From Alteromonas sp. M12 (GTDB lineage Bacteria; Pseudomonadota; Gammaproteobacteria; Enterobacterales; Alteromonadaceae): 64,000 bases of DNA. Position numbers and translations under genes: made by a program. The notes under the pieces were generated by a model, which was not told where the DNA came from, did no database searches, and saw only the letters and a list, made by a program, of their open reading frames with translations. Below are positions 26,396-35,950 of the stretch, one piece after another. Each line of letters starts with the position of its first letter. Position 1 is the stretch's first letter. Location: NCBI RefSeq assembly GCF_037478005.1, contig NZ_CP144164.1:1674001-1738000 (forward strand), read 5' to 3'.

Positions 26396-27820
26396 ATGCA
26401 ACAATTTAACATGACGATAAATGGGAAAAGCTACACATCTGGGAAGACTTTCGATGTTATTAACCCTGCTTTAGGCGTGCCGTTTGCAACTTGTGCTTTA
26501 GGCGATGAAAGCACAGTTAATGAGGCTGTTGTTGCAGCAAAAAATGCGTTTCCTAGTTGGAGTCAGCTACCAGAAGAAGCCAGAATTGAAAAAATGAATG
26601 CTTTGGTTGGCTTACTTGAAAGTCATATGCCGGAAATTATGGCATTGATTACGCAGGAAAATGGCAAGCCGTTTAATGGTTTTGGTGGGATAGGATCAGG
26701 CATGGAAGTGGGTGGTTCTATGGCCTGGATTCAAGCTACCTGCAGTTTTTCTTCGCCGCTGCAAGTGATACAAGATAATGACGAGGCCAGAATCGAAGTA
26801 CATAGAAAACCATTAGGTGTAGTGGCATCCATCACACCGTGGAACTGGCCATTACTGATCGCTATTTGGCATGTGATCCCTGCGTTAAAAACCGGTAATA
26901 CCGTGATAATCAAACCCTCACCTCTAACGCCTGTTGCTACTATGCGATTTGTGGAATTAGCCAATACGGTTTTGCCGCCGGGTGTGCTCAACGTTATTAC
27001 CGGTGATGCAGATGTTGGCAATGCCATTTCAGCTCATCCAGACATCAATAAAATAGTATTCACTGGTTCTACACCTACAGGTAAAAAAATAATGAGTTTA
27101 GCTTCTAGCAACCTAAAGCGTTTAACGCTGGAATTAGGGGGCAATGACGCCGGTATTGTTTTACCTGACGTGGATGTTAACGCTATTGCGCATAACTTGT
27201 TTTTGTCCTGTTTCCACAATAATGGTCAAACCTGTGCCTGTCTAAAACGTCTATATGTGCATGAATCTATTTACGAAGATGTTTGCAATGCACTAGTTGA
27301 GCTGGCTAATAAGGTGAAAGTTGGTAACGGCATGGAAGAAGGGATTGAATTTGGTCCTGTACAAAATAAAGCACAATTAGATAAAGTGATTGAGCTTACC
27401 GAAGATGCCATTGCCAATGGCGCCACACTTTTGGCTGGTGGCAAGGTAAGAGAAGGAGAGGGGTACTTTTTCCCACCTACCATTATTGCTGATATATCTA
27501 ATGGTTCTCGTTTAGTTGATGAAGAACAATTTGGACCAGTGATCCCCGTTATTAAGTATTCAAATATTGATGAGGCGATCAAAATGGCCAACGATAATCA
27601 ATTTGGTCTTGGTGGCTCAATTTGGTCATCTGACACTGAATTAGCCCATTCTCTTGCATCACGCTTGGAGACTGGTTCGGTATGGATTAACGAACACGGC
27701 AACGTTCAACCTGATGCTCCTTTTGGTGGTGTCAAACAATCGGGTCTTGGAGTTGAATTTGGCCAGTTGGGGCTAGAAGAGTACACATCAGTGCAAACCA
27801 TAAAAGTGAGTAAACTCTAG
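26396..27820 (+). CDS. NAD(P)-dependent aldehyde dehydrogenase
   Basis: A 474-residue ALDH-superfamily enzyme oxidising an aldehyde to its acid. Visible hallmarks are PWNWPLLIAIWHV, KPSPLTPVATM, the cofactor motif FTGSTPTGKKI, the general base in TLELGGNDAG, and the catalytic Cys in NNGQTCACLKR, here next to a second Cys. EEQFGPVIPV and the C-terminal PFGGVKQSGLG complete the fold. I start it at 26396 because AAGGATAA sits there; the longer frame adds ten unsupported residues. Its neighbours, an AraC regulator and a PQQ alcohol dehydrogenase, suggest a two-step alcohol-to-acid route. Indole-3-acetaldehyde is an attractive but unproven substrate given the adjacent iac island. Confidence 0.92.
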   Translation: MQQFNMTINGKSYTSGKTFDVINPALGVPFATCALGDESTVNEAVVAAKNAFPSWSQLPEEARIEKMNALVGLLESHMPEIMALITQENGKPFNGFGGIGSGMEVGGSMAWIQATCSFSSPLQVIQDNDEARIEVHRKPLGVVASITPWNWPLLIAIWHVIPALKTGNTVIIKPSPLTPVATMRFVELANTVLPPGVLNVITGDADVGNAISAHPDINKIVFTGSTPTGKKIMSLASSNLKRLTLELGGNDAGIVLPDVDVNAIAHNLFLSCFHNNGQTCACLKRLYVHESIYEDVCNALVELANKVKVGNGMEEGIEFGPVQNKAQLDKVIELTEDAIANGATLLAGGKVREGEGYFFPPTIIADISNGSRLVDEEQFGPVIPVIKYSNIDEAIKMANDNQFGLGGSIWSSDTELAHSLASRLETGSVWINEHGNVQPDAPFGGVKQSGLGVEFGQLGLEEYTSVQTIKVSKL

Positions 27821-27860
27821 GCATCGCCTAAAGCACAACACAGTCATTTAATAGTCGTTG

Positions 27861-27893
27861 TAAGGATAGCTTAAGTTTCTTAGGCTATCCTTA
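27861..27893. terminator. Terminator hairpin between aldehyde dehydrogenase and AraC gene
   Basis: TAAGGATAGC pairs with GCTATCCTTA, extended inward by TTAAG/CTTAG around a TTT loop, giving about 15 bp. The trailing T-run is short. It serves the convergent genes on both sides. Confidence 0.75.
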
Positions 27894-27958
27894 TTCTGTT
27901 GCCTATCGGCATTTTATCCAGTATTCCATTACCCGCAGAAATAAGGGTCGTTACAATC

Positions 27959-28942
27959 TTATCCCTTAGACTTATTCAAAGTGTCTGAGGGCCGTTCGCC
28001 AAATCGTAATTTATAATAATGAGCGAATCTGCCTAAATGGTTAAAACCATATTTTATGGCTACATCAGTCACATTTACATCCTGATCCGAAGAGCGTAAT
28101 ACCTCATGTACCGCTAATAATTTTTGTCCACGTACATATTTCATCGGTGACTGTCCAATGAAATGGCTAAAATGTTTGTTCAAGGTAGAGGGCACAACCC
28201 CAGTCACCATGGCCAGTTGTTCAAGAGAAATATCAAGATGGATGTTGTCGTGTATGTAGTCTCTAGCACGTTTGACTGACCTTGGTGTCACGTTATCGCT
28301 CCCACCGCGCAATCTATCCCGATAGTTATGATGCGGCAGTTGCAGTAACATTAAACATAGGGTGTCTTCAATTTGCTGTAATAAGGGAGCAGCAACCATA
28401 GGGGACAGCGGAAGTTCTAACTGACGTCTGGCAAAATTGACGGCATTCATCCAACTTTTACCTTCATATGTATTTAGATCAAATTTAGCATCAAAGATTA
28501 ATGGCGCTTGCAGTTCATGACCTAATAATTGAGTCAGTGTTTGTTCGACTTTTTGCTTGTCTAATCGAACAGTAAAGAAGCTACAATCATTTGACCAACG
28601 CATGTTCATGGCTTGGTTTGGTGACACAACACTGGCAATACCTGGTTGAACAAGGGTTTTCTGGTCTTTCACCGCTACCTCAGCACGGCCTTGCCACGGA
28701 ACTTGAATGAGAAAACAACTGCCTAATTGCTCAGTTTTAATGGTGACTGCGGTACCATAGGTAATATAGACAAGTGCTGAATGTGCAAATTTAGCCTCAT
28801 TAACTTGCGCTGAAAATGAACCAGCATTGCCTAATAGCTCAAACTGGTGAGGACAAAAAATATTAGTCACATCTCTTAGGGTTTCATCTACATTTTTCGA
28901 CGAAAACCGAGAAAACTGATTCAAGGGCAAAATTGGCTTCAT
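27959..28942 (-). CDS. AraC-family transcriptional regulator
   Basis: A 327-residue regulator. The N-terminal 200 residues resemble the AraC-binding-like domain of the OruR/FeaR type (FELLGNAGSFSAQVNEAKF, IQVPWQGRAEV, VSPNQAMNMRWS). The C-terminal pair of helix-turn-helix motifs is clear (DISLEQLAMVTGVVPSTLNKHF, then VTDVAIKYGFNHLGRFAHYYKLRFGERPSD). I use the ATG at 28942; an upstream ATG at 28999 adds 19 very basic residues not seen in the family. It is divergent from the PQQ dehydrogenase and convergent with the aldehyde dehydrogenase, so it probably activates one or both in response to an aromatic or alcohol substrate. Confidence 0.88.
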   Translation of the reverse strand: MKPILPLNQFSRFSSKNVDETLRDVTNIFCPHQFELLGNAGSFSAQVNEAKFAHSALVYITYGTAVTIKTEQLGSCFLIQVPWQGRAEVAVKDQKTLVQPGIASVVSPNQAMNMRWSNDCSFFTVRLDKQKVEQTLTQLLGHELQAPLIFDAKFDLNTYEGKSWMNAVNFARRQLELPLSPMVAAPLLQQIEDTLCLMLLQLPHHNYRDRLRGGSDNVTPRSVKRARDYIHDNIHLDISLEQLAMVTGVVPSTLNKHFSHFIGQSPMKYVRGQKLLAVHEVLRSSDQDVNVTDVAIKYGFNHLGRFAHYYKLRFGERPSDTLNKSKG

Positions 28943-29105
28943 ATGTTTTCTTCTTTTATTCGTCCTGTTTTTTTTACGCCATTGTTTCTTTGCTGTCAAT
29001 TGTTATCAAAATCGGATAGTTGAGCGCGAATTGGGATAGTGGGTAGTAAATTAATCATTTACTGTTTTGCTACTAATAATAAGAATCTCATTTAAAGGGG
29101 CCTAT

Positions 29106-31274
29106 ATGAGTAGCGTATTACTTAAAAAATACTCATCAACAATAAAAATATGTTTACTAATGATCAGCACTATTAGCATTTACGGTTGCGATAGTCCAAA
29201 ACAAGAAATTCAACCAACACCCCAGCGCAAAGCAGAGTCTCAAAGTCAGTTAACGGTTGGGTTAACAGATGAGAGATTAGTCAATGCCGATTCTGAACCA
29301 CAGAATTGGTTGTCCCATGGCGGCACCTACAAAGAACAACGTTACAGTTCTTTAGCCGAGATAAACCTTAACAATATTGCGAAACTAGGTTTGCAATGGG
29401 ATTTTGATCTAGAGGGAACACGCGGTTTAGAAGCCACCCCCATAGTTGTCGATGGCGTTATGTATATTACCGGAAACTGGAGTCGTATATACGCTCTAGA
29501 TGCTAAAACTGGTAGTTTATTGTGGAAATATGACCCTAAAGTGCCACCTGAGTGGGCAGTAAACTTATGTTGTGACGTGGTTAATCGTGGCGTAGCAGTA
29601 TATGGTGATAAAGTTTACGCGGGCACACTTGATGGCAGGCTTGTGGCGGTAAATGCCAAAGACGGAACGCTTGTTTGGGAAGTACAAACCACGCCAACCG
29701 ACATACCTTACTCCATTACTGGAGCTCCTCGAGTAGTGAAAGGCAATGTTATTATTGGCAATGGTGGTGGCGAGTTTGGCGTACGTGGATTTGTGTCGGC
29801 CTATGACGCACAAACGGGTGCACAGAATTGGCGATTCTACACTGTGCCCGGTGATCCAGCGAAGCCATTTGAAAACCCTATTTTAGAAATGGCGGCAAAA
29901 ACCTGGACAGGTGAATGGTGGAAGCTAGGTGGTGGCGGAACAGTTTGGGATTCAATGTCGTATGATCCTGAACTCGATTTACTGTACATAGGTGTAGGTA
30001 ATGGCTCTCCTTGGAATCAAAATATTCGCAGTCCACAAGGAGGCGATAATCTTTTTCTATCGTCGATAGTCGCGGTTCGTCCAGACACCGGAGAGTATGT
30101 TTGGCACTACCAAACAACACCTGGTGACAGTTGGGATTACACCGCAGCACAACAAATGGTATTGGCTGATATAGAAATTGAAGGCAAATTACGTAAAGTG
30201 ATTATGCAAGCGCCTAAAAATGGCTTTTTCTATGTATTGGATCGGCAAACCGGTGAGCTGTTGTCTGCAGAGCCTTTTGTTAACGTCAGTTGGGCAACCC
30301 ACGTCGATAAGGAAACAGGAAGGCCGGCAGTGGTGGAAGGTGCTCACTATAAACAACAAAACTTTATGGGCTTACCAAGTCCATTTGGTGGACATAGCTG
30401 GCATTCGATGAGTTACAGTCCTGATACGGGGTTAGTGTACATTCCAGCCATGGATCTGCCGTTTAATTTTCAAAGCGATCCAAATTTTCAGCATAATCCT
30501 ATTGGGGTGAACCTTGGTATTGATGGGGTCGCCGGAGCAATGCCAGAGGACGTGAATATTCGCAAAGCCATTAAAGCCATGTTAAAGGGCTATTTATTGG
30601 CGTGGGATCCGGTTAAACAACAAGCTGCTTGGTCTGTTGAGCATACCGTTTCTTGGAATGGTGGCGCGTTGTCTACAGCGGGTGGGTTACTATTTCAAGG
30701 TAACGGAATAGGCAATTTTAATGCGTACAATGCCAAAACTGGTGAACAGTTATGGTCGTTCAATGCACAAACCGGGATTGTTGCAGCACCCGTCACCTAC
30801 GCAATAGACGGCCAACAATATGTTGCGATATTGGCAGGGTGGGGTGGTATTATGCCGTTATTGCTTGGTGAAGCTGTGGCAGACTCTGCTGCCAATAAAG
30901 TAAATAGGGTATTAGTATTTAAGCTTGAAGGAGACCAACAACTTCCTCCCTTAACCGTGGTAAAACGGGAGCTTAATCCTCCGCCACAAACCGCTTCAAA
31001 AGATATCGTGGATCACGGTAGAGCAACCTATCAACAATTTTGTTTCAATTGTCATGGAGATACAGTAGTGTCTGGTGGTGTTTTGCCTGATTTACGTTAC
31101 AGCCCTTTCAACTTGAACAAAGAAGCTTGGAAAAGTGTCGTGCTCGGTGGTGCATTATCATCGAAAGGCATGGTGTCATTTAAGCAAGTTCTGGAAGAAA
31201 GTGATGCTGAAGCGATACGCGCGTACGTCATCAAACGAGCCCATGATAAGTTGGCCGAAGAAAGTGTGAATTAG
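29106..31274 (+). CDS. PQQ-dependent quinohaemoprotein alcohol dehydrogenase, lipoprotein
   Basis: A 722-residue periplasmic alcohol dehydrogenase passing electrons from PQQ to a fused c-type haem. The N-terminus has a lipobox (SIYGC, Cys 28), so it is probably lipid-anchored. Beta-propeller tryptophan-docking repeats are visible (LDAKTGSLLWKY, VNAKDGTLVWEV). The vicinal disulfide Cys 155-156 lies in NLCCDVVNRG. The catalytic Asp is Asp 344 in DSWDYT; the residue two further on is Thr, not Asp, which points to calcium rather than lanthanide. The C-terminal cytochrome domain has CFNCH near residue 646. The start at 29106 is set by AAAGGGG. PQQ synthesis genes are not in this window. Confidence 0.93.
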   Translation: MSSVLLKKYSSTIKICLLMISTISIYGCDSPKQEIQPTPQRKAESQSQLTVGLTDERLVNADSEPQNWLSHGGTYKEQRYSSLAEINLNNIAKLGLQWDFDLEGTRGLEATPIVVDGVMYITGNWSRIYALDAKTGSLLWKYDPKVPPEWAVNLCCDVVNRGVAVYGDKVYAGTLDGRLVAVNAKDGTLVWEVQTTPTDIPYSITGAPRVVKGNVIIGNGGGEFGVRGFVSAYDAQTGAQNWRFYTVPGDPAKPFENPILEMAAKTWTGEWWKLGGGGTVWDSMSYDPELDLLYIGVGNGSPWNQNIRSPQGGDNLFLSSIVAVRPDTGEYVWHYQTTPGDSWDYTAAQQMVLADIEIEGKLRKVIMQAPKNGFFYVLDRQTGELLSAEPFVNVSWATHVDKETGRPAVVEGAHYKQQNFMGLPSPFGGHSWHSMSYSPDTGLVYIPAMDLPFNFQSDPNFQHNPIGVNLGIDGVAGAMPEDVNIRKAIKAMLKGYLLAWDPVKQQAAWSVEHTVSWNGGALSTAGGLLFQGNGIGNFNAYNAKTGEQLWSFNAQTGIVAAPVTYAIDGQQYVAILAGWGGIMPLLLGEAVADSAANKVNRVLVFKLEGDQQLPPLTVVKRELNPPPQTASKDIVDHGRATYQQFCFNCHGDTVVSGGVLPDLRYSPFNLNKEAWKSVVLGGALSSKGMVSFKQVLEESDAEAIRAYVIKRAHDKLAEESVN

Positions 31275-31288
31275 CCTAAGAAGTGAAC

Positions 31289-31334
31289 CAGTTAACCCGT
31301 TGGTTAACTGCACATTGATATGTGCGGTTAACCG
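31289..31334. other. Cluster of GGTTAAC-bearing hairpins between convergent genes
   Basis: CAGTTAACC-CGTT-GGTTAACTG (9-bp stem), then CACAT-TGAT-ATGTG, then the palindrome CGGTTAACCG. It lies between the PQQ dehydrogenase and iacR, which converge here. There is no T-run, so termination is possible but not typical. Confidence 0.55.
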
Positions 31335-31361
31335 ACAGTGTAATGGTAAAAGCGAGTTTAA

Positions 31362-31838
31362 CTAAGCTTCGTCTAGATTAAGGAAGAGTTTCTGAAGAGT
31401 GCTGTTAAACGTCTCGATTTGTTGAGCTGTGAAACCATCATAAATGTTGTCGAACAATTTTTGTGAGTTTTCGATGATATTGGCAATGACGGTTTTACCT
31501 TTTTCAGTTAACTCAACAATAGAGACTCTTCCGTCATTTTTGCTAGTGCGGATAATAACAAGCTCTTTTTCTTGGAGATTATAAGTGGCTCTGGTAATCG
31601 TCGGTGTTTTTGCTACAGCGTGGGTAGCAACTTCACTAACACTCAAGGTTCCCATTTCTCGCAATATCATAAGTATACGCCAGGCGGTAAGGTTAATACC
31701 CTGTTTCTTAAGGGATTTTTCCATTCGCATGGAATAAGCACTGCCTACTCTCATTAGCCAATAAAATGGGTATTGCTGGAATTCAAAACTCTCTGAAGCA
31801 GGTTTGAATTTATTTAATTTATCCGTATTTTTTTTCAT
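31362..31838 (-). CDS. iacR: MarR-family regulator, probable IacR
   Basis: A 158-residue MarR protein. The winged helix is clear: NLTAWRILMILREMGTLSVSEVATHAVAKTPTITRA, followed by the wing RTSKNDGRVSIVELTEKG. In known IAA degraders a MarR protein, IacR, represses the iac genes and is released by IAA or a metabolite. This gene is divergent from the island's TonB receptor, and two copies of a 20-bp motif lie in between, with a third before iacH. The family is certain; the IacR name is inferred from context. It is convergent with the PQQ dehydrogenase. Confidence 0.85.
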   Translation of the reverse strand: MKKNTDKLNKFKPASESFEFQQYPFYWLMRVGSAYSMRMEKSLKKQGINLTAWRILMILREMGTLSVSEVATHAVAKTPTITRATYNLQEKELVIIRTSKNDGRVSIVELTEKGKTVIANIIENSQKLFDNIYDGFTAQQIETFNSTLQKLFLNLDEA

Positions 31839-31885
31839 ATTTTCAACAAGTTATAAACAAATTTAACACAATAATGCTCGCAATA

Positions 31886-31905
31886 TTACTTGATAAAAAA
31901 CGTAA
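31886..31905. promoter_or_regulatory. Candidate IacR operator, copy 1
   Basis: TTACTTGATAAAAAACGTAA. It shares TTACTTGA at the left and A-x-GTAA at the right with the other two copies, with identical 20-bp length. Confidence 0.6.
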
Positions 31906-31970
31906 AATACAATCATATTTTTTAAAAAATCAAAGATCCGTTTAAAATTAAAACAAGTATCGTTGAATTT

Positions 31971-31990
31971 TTACTTGACATGTAACGTAA
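31971..31990. promoter_or_regulatory. Candidate IacR operator, copy 2
   Basis: TTACTTGACATGTAACGTAA, centred 85 bp from copy 1 and 56 bp before the TonB receptor ATG, in a position to block that promoter. Confidence 0.6.
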
Positions 31991-32045
31991 TAACTCATAC
32001 AAATTATAAGCAGAATAACTAGAACATAATCAACGGAGCACAAAT

Positions 32046-34349
32046 ATGTCACTTAATTGCAAGCTAAATAAAATAACTCGATCGATATTTAATGCGCGCC
32101 TCCCTGTTTCTTTAGCTGTAGTATCTGCTATTGCTATCACCCCCGTACATGCCCAAGAAGACGAAACTGCTGCCGACAATAAGTCTGGTATTGGTGCAAT
32201 GATGGAAAAGATTCAAGTTACAGCCAGAAAGCGTGAAGAAAGTTTGCAAGAAGCTCCTTTGTCATTGACCGCTTTTTCAGGTGACGGCCTAGAAGCTCGA
32301 GGAATTGAGAATGTATCGGAAATAGGCGGTGTTACTCCTAACCTGACTTATCAGAATAGTCCTGGTGCTGGTGGTTCATCATCTGTTGCCACGGTTTATA
32401 TTCGTGGTGTTGGTCAACGTGATTTTTTAGGCACTATCGATAACGGTGTTGGATTTTATGTAGACGGCGTTTACATCGCTCGAACTGTTGGCGCTACCGT
32501 GGACTTACTCGATGTTGACCGAGTTGAAGTGCTTCGAGGCCCACAAGGAACTCTTTTTGGTCGAAACAGTGTGGGTGGAGCTGTTGCCTTATACAGCAAA
32601 AAGCCAACAGAAGATTTTGAAGGTTATGTTGATGCCACTATTGGTACTGATTCGTTAGCGAAACTGAAAGTATCAGTTAACGGTGCACTTACTGATAATT
32701 TGTTCGGTAATTTTTCGGCATTAAGTGCAACCCAAGATGGCTACGTTAGTCGACCAGCCGGCGGTGATCTGGGTGACGATGACATGTTGGCATTTCGTGG
32801 TTCGCTTCTGTGGGAAGCATCGGATGATGTAGAAGTGAGTTTGATTCTTGACCACAGCACAGAAAACGAGAATGGTCCCGCATTCGAAATTGCTGATGCA
32901 GGTACCTTAGTTGATGGTTCTTTCGCAGGTTTTTACAACAATGTATTACAAGCTGAAAGTTGTGGTTACCCAGCGGGTATTACTTCTACTGATCCTATTT
33001 GTTACAACAACCAATATGCTACTGAAGGGGTCAATCTTGGCACCGCACCAACCTACTCAGACACCACCTCTTGGGGAGCGAATTTACAAGTAACCTGGGA
33101 CATCAATGACAACCTACAGTTAAAATCCATTACCGCTTATCGTGATTTAGATGCTGAGTTTGCTAGAGATGCGGATGCATCGCCGTTAACAGTGGTGCAT
33201 TTTTATGATTCATTTGAAGCCTCGCAGTTTACCCAAGAAATTCAATTAATGGGTTCAACTGAAGACGAGAAATTGAACTGGATAACGGGTTTGTATTATT
33301 TTGATGAGGAAGGTAATAACCGTAATATCAACGATTTCGCGATTGCTAACTTTGACAGTGATAATGACTTCACCACAACAAGTTCCGCGATTTATGCCCA
33401 GGCAACTTATAGTTTTACTGAAAAGTTAGACTTAACCGTGGGTGTCAGATACTCCGATGAAGAAAAAACCTTCGATCCCACTCAAGTTGTATTGAGCAGC
33501 AATATTGGTCTTGAGCCTGGTTTTCTACTTTTACCTCTTGGCCTAAATTCAATCGATGTGCAAGAAACCACGCCTATGGTAAACCTAGCGTACAAAGCAA
33601 CAGACGAGCTAATGGTGTATACATCTTACACTGAAGGTTTCCGTTCGGGTGGTTTTGTACAACGTATATTCCCAGCGTTAGATACGGTTCCGTCGTTCGG
33701 TCCAGAGTATGTAGAATCATATGAACTTGGTTTTAAATATGACAGCAGTGACAAACCTTTCTCAGTCAATGGTGCTGTTTTCCAAATGGATTACACTGAT
33801 ATTCAAGTAAGAACCCAAAACCCTGGTTTTGTCGGTTTCTTTGAAGCGAATGTGGGTAGCGCTGAGATTTCAGGATTTGAACTTGAATCTAAATTAGCTT
33901 TTGCTGACTACTGGTTTATTGAAGCCGCGGTAGGATACACAGACGCTAAATTTACAAATATTGACGTTGAGCCTCCGTTGGCAGCTGTTGTGACGGTTGA
34001 TAGTAAGTTTGATCATGTTCCAGAATGGTCAGGTAACATTAGTTTGGCTCGCGATGTTGAATTTGAAAATGGTTCTCTTGTCACTGCGAGACTGAGTGCA
34101 AATTACCATACTGAATATTTCAATAACCCAGACAACACTGATGGCATCATTACACCAGAAGTCACCATTGTTGATTTGACAGTTTTATGGCGTTCACCAG
34201 ATGAAACTTACGGTGTGGACTTTGGGCTTAAGAACTTAACCGATGAAAAATATATCACCGCAGGTTATGAGTCTAATGTAGGTACTACTGAGATCATCAG
34301 AGATCGCGGCCGTCAATGGTATGCCTCTTTCAGATATAGCTTTTACTAA
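32046..34349 (+). CDS. TonB-dependent receptor of the iac island
   Basis: A 767-residue outer-membrane receptor. A signal peptide (RLPVSLAVVSAIAITPVHAQ) is followed by the TonB-box-like KIQVTARKREESLQ and a standard plug (PLSLTAFSGDGLE, IRGVGQRDFLG, VDRVEVLRGPQGTLFGRN, GGAVALYSKKP). The barrel ends with YASFRYSFY. The type is that of receptors seen with aromatic or carbohydrate catabolism rather than siderophore uptake. The start has CGGAG eight bases upstream. It is divergent from iacR with two candidate operators in between, so IAA or an IAA conjugate is the suggested cargo. A strong hairpin follows the stop. Confidence 0.92.
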   Translation: MSLNCKLNKITRSIFNARLPVSLAVVSAIAITPVHAQEDETAADNKSGIGAMMEKIQVTARKREESLQEAPLSLTAFSGDGLEARGIENVSEIGGVTPNLTYQNSPGAGGSSSVATVYIRGVGQRDFLGTIDNGVGFYVDGVYIARTVGATVDLLDVDRVEVLRGPQGTLFGRNSVGGAVALYSKKPTEDFEGYVDATIGTDSLAKLKVSVNGALTDNLFGNFSALSATQDGYVSRPAGGDLGDDDMLAFRGSLLWEASDDVEVSLILDHSTENENGPAFEIADAGTLVDGSFAGFYNNVLQAESCGYPAGITSTDPICYNNQYATEGVNLGTAPTYSDTTSWGANLQVTWDINDNLQLKSITAYRDLDAEFARDADASPLTVVHFYDSFEASQFTQEIQLMGSTEDEKLNWITGLYYFDEEGNNRNINDFAIANFDSDNDFTTTSSAIYAQATYSFTEKLDLTVGVRYSDEEKTFDPTQVVLSSNIGLEPGFLLLPLGLNSIDVQETTPMVNLAYKATDELMVYTSYTEGFRSGGFVQRIFPALDTVPSFGPEYVESYELGFKYDSSDKPFSVNGAVFQMDYTDIQVRTQNPGFVGFFEANVGSAEISGFELESKLAFADYWFIEAAVGYTDAKFTNIDVEPPLAAVVTVDSKFDHVPEWSGNISLARDVEFENGSLVTARLSANYHTEYFNNPDNTDGIITPEVTIVDLTVLWRSPDETYGVDFGLKNLTDEKYITAGYESNVGTTEIIRDRGRQWYASFRYSFY

Positions 34350-34374
34350 GCAAATTAAGCAACTTCAATAAAAC

Positions 34375-34410
34375 AAGAGAAGCATTTGACCCTGTCAAAT
34401 ACTTCTCTTT
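34375..34410 (+). terminator. Long hairpin terminator after the receptor gene
   Basis: AAGAGAAGCATTTGAC pairs across a CCT loop with GTCAAATACTTCTCTT, a 16-pair stem with one mismatch and a short T-run. Confidence 0.8.
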
Positions 34411-34505
34411 GCTTACTGCGCCTCTACTTACTGCAAGTTTAATTGCTGTACCGGTAATAGCGTAGTTAGTAAAAAGTGAACTCAATTGCCAATAAAGAGC
34501 AACGT

Positions 34506-35813
34506 ATGAAAGAAGGTCAATCTATACAAACATTTGAGCACATTTTGGATGATGGAAAGTTATCTTTAACTCAAATTCTCGTCGTGTTCATTTCATTTTT
34601 GTTGATGATATTAGACGGATTCGATATCACCTCAATGTCCTTTGTCGCACAGCGTGTTAGTGAACAACTGAATATTAATCCTACTAATTTAGGCTTGGTG
34701 TTTAGTGTGACACTCGCAGGTATGATGTTAGGCGCAATGATAATTGCGCCATACGCGGATAAAATTGGCAGACGAAAAATGTTGATTGCCAGTGTTATTG
34801 CAATTGGCATATCTATGTTTTTAACAGGGTTAGTCAGCGCATTTTGGCAATTAGTTGTTTTGCGCACAATTACAGGTCTTGGGGTCGGGGCCATGCTGGC
34901 CAATGTTACCGCCCTTACATCTGAATATACGCCTACTAAATATCGCAGTTTTAGTGTCGCAATTATTTCCGCTGGCTTCCCTTTGGGGGCCACTATTGGC
35001 GGGATTATTGTCGTTCCAATTCTACCTACCTATGGTTGGGAAATTGTGTTTTTTAGTCTTGGTTTGGTTACCTTAGTAATGGCCGTTGTAGTGTATTGTT
35101 TCGTACCTGAGTCACTACAGTTTTTAAAAACCCAAGGGACTGACAGTGCGTTAAACAAAGTTAATCTGTTATTAACCAAAATGAACCGCAGCACCATAAG
35201 TGAATTTGTCGTTGATAATAACTATGCAATTAACAAAGCCAGTGTTTTAAGTTTATTGAGTCCTACCTTTCGAACTAAAACCATACAGTTATGGTTAACC
35301 TTTTTGTGCGTTTTTATCTCCTTATATTTTTTACTAAGTTGGTTACCAAAGTTGGTGATTAACGAAGGCTTAAGCGAATCTGATAGCGTATTTTCGGCAG
35401 TGGCGTTAAATGGAGGAGGGGTTATAGGCTCGCTTCTTCTGGGTTGGTTTGCCGCTAACTTCGGTTTAACTAAATTGATTACGATTTTTCTCTCAATATC
35501 TGGCCTAGCGATGCTCTCGTTTGGGTTCTTGTTTGAGTTTATGAATTTATTCATCTTATTGTTTATTATCGGGTTTTTATTGCTTGGCGCGTACGTTGGC
35601 CTCTATTCCACATCGGCAAAGATGTATCCAACTGAAGTCAGGGCAACTGGGATCGGGTGGGCTTTGGGTCTAGGACGATTTGGTGCTGTCATTGGCCCAT
35701 ACGTAGGCGGTTTATTAATAACCTATGGTTTTAGTATGGAGCTCAATTTTGCGGTCTTTGCTATACCTCTATTGATAGCAGCGGCGATCGTTTTCCAATT
35801 AAAGGTTCGCTGA
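34506..35813 (+). CDS. MFS transporter, aromatic acid:H+ symporter (AAHS) type
   Basis: A 435-residue twelve-helix transporter. The first helix carries LMILDGFDITSMSFVAQ, the DGFD signature of PcaK/BenK-like aromatic acid symporters. The loop 2-3 motif is YADKIGRRKMLIAS, and PTKYRSFSVAIISAGFPLGA and YPTEVRATGIGWALGLGRFG are typical of the family. I prefer the ATG at 34506, with AAAGAG upstream, over the GTG at 34476. Its place between the receptor and iacH makes it the likely inner-membrane IAA importer. A hairpin terminator follows. Confidence 0.88.
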   Translation: MKEGQSIQTFEHILDDGKLSLTQILVVFISFLLMILDGFDITSMSFVAQRVSEQLNINPTNLGLVFSVTLAGMMLGAMIIAPYADKIGRRKMLIASVIAIGISMFLTGLVSAFWQLVVLRTITGLGVGAMLANVTALTSEYTPTKYRSFSVAIISAGFPLGATIGGIIVVPILPTYGWEIVFFSLGLVTLVMAVVVYCFVPESLQFLKTQGTDSALNKVNLLLTKMNRSTISEFVVDNNYAINKASVLSLLSPTFRTKTIQLWLTFLCVFISLYFLLSWLPKLVINEGLSESDSVFSAVALNGGGVIGSLLLGWFAANFGLTKLITIFLSISGLAMLSFGFLFEFMNLFILLFIIGFLLLGAYVGLYSTSAKMYPTEVRATGIGWALGLGRFGAVIGPYVGGLLITYGFSMELNFAVFAIPLLIAAAIVFQLKVR

Positions 35814-35824
35814 TAGTAACTATC

Positions 35825-35863
35825 CTAGCCAGTAAATATCTACTGGCTAGTCATCTGTTTTTT
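35825..35863 (+). terminator. Rho-independent terminator after the MFS gene
   Basis: CTAGCCAGTA, a six-base loop, TACTGGCTAG (perfect 10-bp stem), followed within a few bases by TTTTTTATT. Confidence 0.85.
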
Positions 35864-35950
35864 ATTCTGTATTCGCTCGAAAAAAGTAACGAAGCTGTTT
35901 TACAAATGATTATTTTTGCTTAATTATTAATAGAATAATTACATTAATAT

